Below are positions 14,943 to 18,814 of a stretch of 18,814 nucleotides of DNA, piece by piece. Position numbers and translations under genes: made by a program. The notes under the pieces were generated by a model. That model had not been told where the DNA came from, made no database searches, and saw only the letters and a program-made list of their open reading frames with translations. How positions within the stretch are numbered: position 1 is the stretch's first letter; each line of letters opens with the position of its first letter. The stretch is from Candidatus Nanosynbacter colneyensis (GTDB taxonomy: Bacteria; Patescibacteriota; Saccharimonadia; Saccharimonadales; Saccharimonadaceae). The stretch covers positions 1 through 18,814 of the forward strand of contig JANDWE010000164.1 in assembly GCA_024330325.1 (NCBI GenBank). The letters run 5' to 3'.

Positions 14943-15866
14943 TTAAGATTCTGTGTCACTATGAAATCGGTCGTGGATATCTTTCAGATGTTGATCGGTA
15001 ACGTGTGTATATACCTGTGTTGTTGATATATTGCTATGTCCCAGCATCGATTGGACTGAGCGCAAGTCCGCACCGTTCATAAGTAGGTCAGTAGCAAAAC
15101 TGTGACGCATAGTATGTGGGCTTACATGTTTTGTGATACCGGCCAATCTAGCATATTGACCAACCATTCTCTGAATACTACGCGCGCTTAACCTGCGGTA
15201 ATCTCCGGAAGTGTTGGGAGCTGCGTGGCGTTTACTATAGCTTAAAAATAGAGCTGGTAAATTATCTGTTCTGGCTTCCAGGTATGTCGATATGTGCTCG
15301 GCAGCACTTTTTGAGATAAAAACAGGGCGATCCTTTTGTCCTTTTCCTCGCACCATAAATTCGCGCCTTGTTAAGTTTATGTGATCGCGATTTAAATTGA
15401 CCAATTCTGAAACACGCAGCCCGCTGGAAAATAGCAACTCAACGATTGCTCGATCTCTCAGTCCAGATTCTGTATCGGTCGGTATTTGATCGATCATACG
15501 TAAAATCTCGTCATATTGTAAAAAAGTCACTTGTTTACGGACTACTTTGGGCAATATAATTCTGTCGGCCGCTAGACTTTTGATATTACGACGAGAAAGG
15601 TAGGTTAGGAGACCTCGCAGTGCAATAAGATGATAACTTTGGGTAATTAAAGACAGCTCTTCGCCGGTGTTGTCGTTTTTATAACGGTTTAGCCAGAGGC
15701 GATACTGGCGTATTAGTTCTGATGTAATTTTCTCAACAGCTATATCACCAGCAAAATCGATAAATCTCTCCAGATATAGTTGATAATTTATGATGGTTTT
15801 TTGACTACGCCCACCTTCAACCTCTAGGTGCTCTAAGAAATCAGTTAAAGCTTCTGACATAAACAT
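14943..15866 (-). CDS. xerC: Tyrosine recombinase of the XerC/XerD type
   Basis: This 307-aa protein has an N-terminal SAM-like core-binding domain (about 5-95) and a C-terminal catalytic domain. All catalytic residues are visible: R151 in SSGLRVSEL, K175 in GKGQKDR, H251 and R254 in HTMRHSFATDLL, H277 in LGHSNISTTQVYTHV, and the nucleophile Y286. The length and lack of extra domains match chromosomal Xer proteins that resolve dimers at dif, not phage integrases. A longer in-frame start at 15902 is rejected: a TTGATA/TAGAAT promoter lies inside that extension, and the ATG at 15866-15864 begins 7 nt after its -10. A third ATG is two codons further on. No Shine-Dalgarno is seen, which fits a leaderless mRNA. 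Whether it is the sole Xer (XerA/XerH-like) cannot be told here. Confidence 0.93.
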   Translation of the reverse strand: MFMSEALTDFLEHLEVEGGRSQKTIINYQLYLERFIDFAGDIAVEKITSELIRQYRLWLNRYKNDNTGEELSLITQSYHLIALRGLLTYLSRRNIKSLAADRIILPKVVRKQVTFLQYDEILRMIDQIPTDTESGLRDRAIVELLFSSGLRVSELVNLNRDHINLTRREFMVRGKGQKDRPVFISKSAAEHISTYLEARTDNLPALFLSYSKRHAAPNTSGDYRRLSARSIQRMVGQYARLAGITKHVSPHTMRHSFATDLLMNGADLRSVQSMLGHSNISTTQVYTHVTDQHLKDIHDRFHSDTES

Positions 15867-15873
15867 AATATTT

Positions 15874-15902
15874 ATTCTATCGCTAATGAATATGTTTATC
15901 AA
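15874..15902 (-). promoter_or_regulatory. Promoter of the Xer recombinase gene
   Basis: On the minus strand TTGATA (15902-15897) and TAGAAT (15879-15874) are separated by exactly 17 nt. Seven nucleotides follow before the ATG at 15866, so the transcript should start at the ATG. This is the best canonical sigma-70-type promoter in the window. Confidence 0.75.
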
Positions 15903-15914
15903 ATTATTTATTTC

Positions 15915-15947
15915 TGCTACTATATTAGAAAATAATAAGCAGAGGAG
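15915..15947 (+). promoter_or_regulatory. Promoter and Shine-Dalgarno of the nucleoside diphosphate kinase gene
   Basis: TGCTACTAT (15915-15923) is an extended -10, and AGAGGAG (15941-15947) is a Shine-Dalgarno 5 nt before the ATG. The leader would be about 23 nt. This is one of the few first genes here that has both a leader and a Shine-Dalgarno. Confidence 0.6.
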
Positions 15948-15952
15948 TATCT

Positions 15953-16477
15953 ATGGCAGAAAGCGAAAAAAACTACTGTGGTGTTGAGAGGACATTGATC
16001 GTCTTTAAGCCTGACGCAGTTCAACGAGGTATCGTTGGGGAAATTTTACAACGTTTTGAGCGAGTTGGTCTAAAAATAGTTGGTGTAAAAATGACATCAC
16101 CGTCTAGAGACCATTACTATGCTCATTACGAGGACATCGGTAAATTGGCTACTCGTCGAGGCGAGGATACTTTGAATATAACATTAGATATGATGATGGA
16201 CGGTCCAGTTATAGCAATGGTACTAGAGGGCGTTGAAGCTGTCGCTGTTGTTAGGAAGATTGTTGGTCCAACAGAGCCTAAGTCGGCTGACATGGGAACA
16301 ATTCGCGGTGATTACTCACACATTAGTTTTGGCTATGCAGACGAGTGCCAAAAGGGAGTTCCAAATTTGATTCACGCATCTGGTGATTCAGATGAGGCTG
16401 TTCGTGAGATCGAGCACTGGTTTAAGCCGGAAGAATTGGTAAATTATCACACATTAAGTGAAAAGTTTACTCGCTAA
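15953..16477 (+). CDS. ndk: Nucleoside diphosphate kinase
   Basis: This 174-aa cytosolic enzyme transfers the gamma-phosphate from ATP to other (d)NDPs through a phosphohistidine. The start ERTLIVFKPDAVQRGIVGEIL is the canonical NDK strand 1, with catalytic-site K19. The active-site histidine is H141 in NLIHASGDSDEA, and GTIRGDYS (115-122) is also typical. It is longer than the usual 140-150 residues because of two loop expansions, one around 61-80 (rich in Arg/Glu/Asp) and one around 123-137 between RGDYS and the active-site His, plus a short N-terminal extension. It stands alone between the divergent xer gene and a tRNA. Confidence 0.96.
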   Translation: MAESEKNYCGVERTLIVFKPDAVQRGIVGEILQRFERVGLKIVGVKMTSPSRDHYYAHYEDIGKLATRRGEDTLNITLDMMMDGPVIAMVLEGVEAVAVVRKIVGPTEPKSADMGTIRGDYSHISFGYADECQKGVPNLIHASGDSDEAVREIEHWFKPEELVNYHTLSEKFTR

Positions 16478-16501
16478 GCTAGTCTTTCCTGAGAGTTACC
16501 G

Positions 16502-16510
16502 TGGTATAAT
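16502..16510 (+). promoter_or_regulatory. Extended -10 promoter of tRNA-Arg
   Basis: TGGTATAAT is an exact extended -10, and the mature tRNA begins 8 nt after it, so the precursor would have a 5' extension of only a base or two. No convincing -35 is visible. It would also transcribe the two protein genes that follow the tRNA. Confidence 0.6.
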
Positions 16511-16518
16511 GGTTGTAT

Positions 16519-16595
16519 GCCTCGGTAGCTCAACTGGATAGAGCAGATCCGTCCTAAGGATAAGGTTGTAGGTTCGACTCCTGCCCGGGGTACCA
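16519..16595 (+). tRNA. tRNA-Arg (anticodon CCT)
   Basis: This 77-nt cloverleaf encodes its own CCA. The acceptor GCCTCGG pairs with CCGGGGT (with G1-U72 and a U-G pair), the D stem is GCTC/GAGC, and the T arm is GTAGG-TTCGACT-CCTGC. The anticodon loop GTCCTAA carries CCT at 34-36, reading AGG. The discriminator is A. The outer pair of the anticodon stem (27-43) is a G-A mismatch, and the base at position 32 is G, which is unusual. The next coding sequence starts only 5 nt after the CCA. Confidence 0.93.
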
Positions 16596-16600
16596 TACAT

Positions 16601-17131
16601 ATGACAGAGCAAATTAAAGATAAGCAATTTGATGGGCAGCGTGACGGAGAGCAACTGTTGTTTGTGTTTCGTCGTCACATAATTGCTATGAGAAAAGGAT
16701 TTTATCTGCTCCTTGGATCAATGACGCTTGGTTCGTTACCTTTTTTAATTTGGCAAGATAACTTGAACCTTTTATGGGTGTTTGTCGGCGGATTTATTTT
16801 TGGTCTAATGCTATTTTTCTATCATTTTTTGATGTGGTTTTATACTTACTACATTGTTACCGATCAGAGAATTCGTCAGATTACTCAACATGGATTTTTT
16901 GGCAAAGATGTCATTGAGCTGAAATTGTCAAAAATTCAGAATATTAGCTATAGTATCCCGGGGTTTAGTGGAGAGATGTTTAAATTCGGAACAATAGTTA
17001 TTCAGACTTTTGTTGGAGATCTTGTTATAAAAAACGTAGAACATCCAGATAAGATCTATAATAAATTACAAGACGCAGTGGAAATTTCGACAAAGAAGGA
17101 GGATGTCAATGAAGAATCTGTTGAACCGTAA
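16601..17131 (+). CDS. Membrane protein with bacterial PH-like (DUF304/bPH2) domain
   Basis: This 176-aa protein has a polar N-terminus, two adjacent transmembrane helices (about 33-50 and 57-80), and a C-terminal bacterial pleckstrin-like domain (about 82-165). The IVTDQRIRQITQHGFFGKDVIELKLSKIQNI pattern is typical of the YdbS/YdbT-type bPH_2 family (shown here in two overlapping parts: YYIVTDQRI and LSKIQNISY). The function in this family is poorly defined; membrane or envelope roles are inferred for relatives. The ATG lies 5 nt after the tRNA-Arg CCA with no separate promoter or Shine-Dalgarno, so expression must come from the tRNA transcript. It overlaps the next gene by 23 nt. Confidence 0.85.
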   Translation: MTEQIKDKQFDGQRDGEQLLFVFRRHIIAMRKGFYLLLGSMTLGSLPFLIWQDNLNLLWVFVGGFIFGLMLFFYHFLMWFYTYYIVTDQRIRQITQHGFFGKDVIELKLSKIQNISYSIPGFSGEMFKFGTIVIQTFVGDLVIKNVEHPDKIYNKLQDAVEISTKKEDVNEESVEP

Positions 17132-18107
17132 AGATAAAAAACAACCAAAGGAGCTACCTAAGAGGATTACAAACGATACGGTAGCCCAGCACCGTGAGAA
17201 GGTCTTGGCGGCTGGTCGTAAGCATAAATATCCCATCCAATACACTAAACGTCGATTGGTATGGATAACGATGCTTGTTAGTGTCGTTATTCTGATTGTT
17301 TTTATTGCTCTTGGTTGGGCGCAGTTATATGTCTGGAAAGATACAAGTGATATCGCATATAGGATAACTAAGATTTTACCTCTTCCCGTGGCTAATATTG
17401 ACGGAGAAAATGCTGAGTATAGTGATTATCTTCTGTATCATCGTAGTTCATTGGCAGTATTACAGTCTCAGGGGCAAGCAGATCAAAAGGACAAAGTTAA
17501 GTTCTATCAAAACCAGTCCATAGACAAGGCATTAGAGGTGGCATATGCCAAAAAACTTGCGAGAGAAAATAATATTACTGTTGATGATAAAAAGGTTCAA
17601 GATCTTATCAAAAAACAGCAGGAATCTAGCAAGCTATCACAGTCCGCTTATGAGTCTGTAGTAAAAGACAATCTTCATTGGTCAATGGATGAGCTAAAAA
17701 CTGCCATGAAATATACTTTGTTAAAGCAGGAAGTGTCTTTTAAGATTGATAAAATAGCTAATAGCTTAGCGTCTGACATTAAGAAGAGGTTGCAAGAGGG
17801 TAAATCATTAAAGGATATCGCTACGGAAATGGGCGACAAGGTACAGTCGGTATTTGATCTATCCGTCTCTACGGATAATTCTGACGGAGGTCTAACGAAA
17901 GCGGCTATGTCATTAACAAAGGGCAAAATCTCGGGTCCTATAAAGACTCTTTCGGGTGACGGATATTATTTTGTGACGCTTAATAATATTGAAGGCAACA
18001 CCGTAAATTACTCTTATGTAAAAGTTCCATTGACTGAATTTAATAACCAGTTTAACTACTTAAAAAATAACAATAAAGTAAAATATTTCATTTCTATCGA
18101 TAAATAA
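17109..18107 (+). CDS. Membrane-anchored SurA/PpiC-like foldase (peptidyl-prolyl isomerase-related)
   Basis: This 332-aa protein has a basic cytoplasmic N-terminus (about 1-50), one transmembrane helix (about 51-73), then an extracytoplasmic helical SurA_N-like chaperone part beginning LPLPVANIDGENAEYSDYL (about 90-108) and a rotamase-like C-terminal part. There, GKSLKDIATEMG (231-242), DGGLTKAAMSLTKGKISGPI (259-278) and GYYFVTLNNI (285-294) follow the parvulin pattern, although the domain is short and may be inactive. Predicted role: folding of exported proteins at the outer face of the membrane, comparable to PrsA in Gram-positives. Pilins and the surface protein would be natural clients, but that is inference. 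The ATG at 17109 has GGAGG 6 nt upstream; an in-frame ATG at 17103 would directly abut the Shine-Dalgarno, so 17109 is preferred. Confidence 0.82.
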   Translation: MKNLLNRKDKKQPKELPKRITNDTVAQHREKVLAAGRKHKYPIQYTKRRLVWITMLVSVVILIVFIALGWAQLYVWKDTSDIAYRITKILPLPVANIDGENAEYSDYLLYHRSSLAVLQSQGQADQKDKVKFYQNQSIDKALEVAYAKKLARENNITVDDKKVQDLIKKQQESSKLSQSAYESVVKDNLHWSMDELKTAMKYTLLKQEVSFKIDKIANSLASDIKKRLQEGKSLKDIATEMGDKVQSVFDLSVSTDNSDGGLTKAAMSLTKGKISGPIKTLSGDGYYFVTLNNIEGNTVNYSYVKVPLTEFNNQFNYLKNNNKVKYFISIDK

Positions 18108-18117
18108 TCGATCTAGT

Positions 18118-18145
18118 TTGAAAAAACTCCTATTTTTGCTATAAT
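18118..18145 (+). promoter_or_regulatory. Promoter of tRNA-Thr
   Basis: TTGAAA (18118-18123) and TATAAT (18140-18145) are spaced by 16 nt, and the -10 is extended (TGC before it). The mature tRNA starts 14 nt downstream. It lies in an otherwise uncharacterised 52-nt gap after the foldase gene. Confidence 0.72.
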
Positions 18146-18159
18146 TTCCTAAGGAGTTT
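18124..18159 (+). repeat. Inverted repeat enclosing the tRNA-Thr -10
   Basis: AAACTCCT (18124-18131) is perfectly complementary to AGGAGTTT (18152-18159), with a 20-nt interval that contains the extended -10 TGCTATAAT. The right arm ends exactly at the first base of the mature tRNA. No T run follows that would make it a simple terminator. It might be an operator, or a weak hairpin for read-through from the upstream gene. Confidence 0.55.
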
Positions 18160-18235
18160 GCCGTTGTAGCTCAGCTGGTAGAGCAGCTCATTCGTAACGA
18201 GCAGGTCGCTGGTTCAAGCCCAGTCAACGGCTCCA
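18160..18235 (+). tRNA. tRNA-Thr (anticodon CGT)
   Basis: This 76-nt cloverleaf encodes its own CCA. The acceptor GCCGTTG pairs perfectly with CAACGGC, the D stem is GCTC/GAGC, the anticodon arm is GCTCA-TTCGTAA-CGAGC with CGT at 34-36 (reads ACG), and the T arm is GCTGG-TTCAAGC-CCAGT. The last pair of the anticodon stem (31-39) is an A-C mismatch, and the discriminator is U rather than A. The next coding sequence starts 5 nt after the CCA. Confidence 0.94.
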
Positions 18236-18240
18236 TTTTT

Positions 18241-18618
18241 ATGAAAGACACTGTAAAGAAATCGATAAAAATTGTTTTTAGCGACAGGACTGTGGCAACT
18301 CTTTTGATCGTTAATATTGTTGTAGCTATTGTCATATCTATATTTTTAGGATCATCAATAAAACATAGCGAGGCTCAGGTTATTACGCGCTACACTACGT
18401 ATGGTGATGCGAATTTTTATAGGAGTCACTGGTCTAGTCTACTTAGTTATTTTGCTTTGGCGTTTATGATAGTTTTTGGTCACTCTGCGCTAAGTATCAA
18501 GTTAATTTCACTAGAGAAACGAAGCTTGGCTATATTTCTTTTGTGGTTGACGTTGGGTATTTTAGCTATTTTAGCTATTTTAGCCTATTCTATTATTAAA
18601 ATTGCATCGATAGGGTGA
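18241..18618 (+). CDS. Small integral membrane protein of unknown function downstream of tRNA-Thr
   Basis: This 125-aa protein has three predicted transmembrane helices (about 18-37, 66-88 and 94-121) and a short polar loop between the first two (about 38-65, rich in Ser/Arg/Tyr/Thr). I do not recognise the family. The third helix contains an ILA-ILA-ILA triplet encoded by three exact 9-bp copies. There is no Shine-Dalgarno: the ATG follows the tRNA-Thr CCA by five T residues, so it relies on the tRNA promoter. It ends 3 nt before another membrane-protein gene, which suggests an operon. Coding is supported by the operon setting and the strong membrane pattern, not by a family match. There are no cysteines. 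Confidence 0.7.
   Translation: MKDTVKKSIKIVFSDRTVATLLIVNIVVAIVISIFLGSSIKHSEAQVITRYTTYGDANFYRSHWSSLLSYFALAFMIVFGHSALSIKLISLEKRSLAIFLLWLTLGILAILAILAYSIIKIASIG
18558..18584 (+). repeat. Three perfect tandem copies of a 9-bp unit inside a transmembrane helix
   Basis: TATTTTAGC occurs three times without interruption, encoding Ile-Leu-Ala three times (residues 107-115 of the small membrane protein). The unit is a multiple of 3, so gain or loss of copies would change helix length without shifting the frame. Confidence 0.85.
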
Positions 18619-18621
18619 CAT

Positions 18622-18814
18622 ATGGACATTGAAATCCCACTTGGTAAACGAACAAAAAAATATCGTTTTCTTGAGATGCTTCCTGGGTTGCTAAGTTATG
18701 GCGCTATTGTTCTTCTGGTTATCTTATCCATAGTAAGTCCCGTTTTAGCATCAATTTATTTGTTGACTATAATACTAATTGCTTTTGTAAAAACAATAGC
18801 TATCAGCTATAGGA
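18622..18814 (+). CDS. Membrane protein, N-terminal 64 residues (cut by window edge); possibly a membrane-anchored glycosyltransferase
   Basis: Only the start is present. The visible part begins MDIEIPLGKRTKKYRFLEML, then runs into a long hydrophobic stretch (about residues 23-58) that would form one or two transmembrane helices ahead of more sequence. AGGG (18612-18615) is 6 nt upstream of the ATG and may serve as Shine-Dalgarno. The preceding gene ends 3 nt before the ATG, so the two are probably co-transcribed from the tRNA-Thr promoter. The N-terminus reminds me of membrane-anchored family 2 glycosyltransferases of this group, but no catalytic motif is in view, so that is a guess. Confidence 0.6.
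   Translation, partial: MDIEIPLGKRTKKYRFLEMLPGLLSYGAIVLLVILSIVSPVLASIYLLTIILIAFVKTIAISYR

Noticed and set aside
14943..16595. Recombinase near a tRNA gene as a sign of an integrated mobile element
   Set aside because: The recombinase has chromosomal Xer features, ndk lies between it and the tRNA, and I see no direct repeat of the tRNA 3' end nor cargo genes.
1..18814. CRISPR array, insertion sequence or phage genes
   Set aside because: No regularly spaced repeats, transposase, terminal inverted repeats or phage structural genes were seen on either strand.
1..18814. Alternative genetic code with TGA as Gly (as in Gracilibacteria/Absconditabacteria)
   Set aside because: TGA ends pilM, the pilO-like gene and the 125-aa membrane protein at expected lengths with immediate downstream starts, and no conserved protein contains in-frame TGA.

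Overview
The window looks like a chromosomal segment of a Candidatus Saccharibacteria (TM7) or closely related Patescibacteria/CPR genome. The reasons are a compact low-to-mid GC layout, very short intergenic gaps, a type IV pilus (T4P) locus with PilM/N/O, PilB, PilT, PilC, PilD and several prepilins but no PilQ secretin (as expected of a single-membrane cell), and a large Cys-rich surface protein with a C-terminus of the kind I associate with this group. TGA is used as a stop (for example at the ends of pilM and the pilO-like gene), so the code is standard 11, not the TGA=Gly code of Gracilibacteria/Absconditabacteria. The taxon is inferred from gene content; no 16S gene is present.

Layout. 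1-499 (minus): 5' part of ychF, cut by the window edge. 544-3480: a 978-aa membrane-anchored surface protein, divergent from ychF. 3525-10262: a tight operon pilM-pilN-pilO-like-small membrane protein-pilB-pilT-pilC. 10344-10823: the major-pilin candidate, isolated by its own leader and a strong intrinsic terminator. 10896-11777: prepilin peptidase PilD. 11810-14941: four overlapping genes for minor pilins in the order GspH/FimT-, GspI/PilV-, GspJ/PilW- and GspK/PilX-like. 14943-15866 (minus): a Xer-type tyrosine recombinase converging on the pilin operon. 15953-16477: nucleoside diphosphate kinase. 16519-16595: tRNA-Arg(CCT), with a PH-domain membrane protein starting 5 nt after its CCA, followed by a SurA/PpiC-like membrane-anchored foldase. 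18160-18235: tRNA-Thr(CGT), again with a membrane protein gene starting 5 nt after its CCA. 18622-end: the start of another membrane protein.

How the genes work together. PilB drives extension and PilT drives retraction. PilC is the membrane platform and PilM/N/O-like proteins form the alignment complex. PilD processes the prepilins. The four minor pilins probably prime assembly and sit at the tip. T4P are implicated in host contact and twitching-like movement of episymbiotic Saccharibacteria, so the large surface protein at the head of the locus is a plausible adhesin.

The most interesting patterns are regulatory and structural. (1) First genes of transcription units have an extended -10 (TGNTANNAT) or a -35/-10 pair placed 6-11 nt before the ATG, implying leaderless or almost leaderless mRNAs, whereas genes inside operons have Shine-Dalgarno sites. 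(2) Two protein genes each begin exactly 5 nt after a tRNA CCA end. (3) Every exported pilin or surface protein has an even number of cysteines (2, 4, 2, 4, 6, 14), while PilM, PilN, the PilO-like protein and PilC have none and PilB and PilT have one each. (4) The ychF/surface-protein promoters are a perfect 9-bp inverted repeat with mutually overlapping promoter regions.
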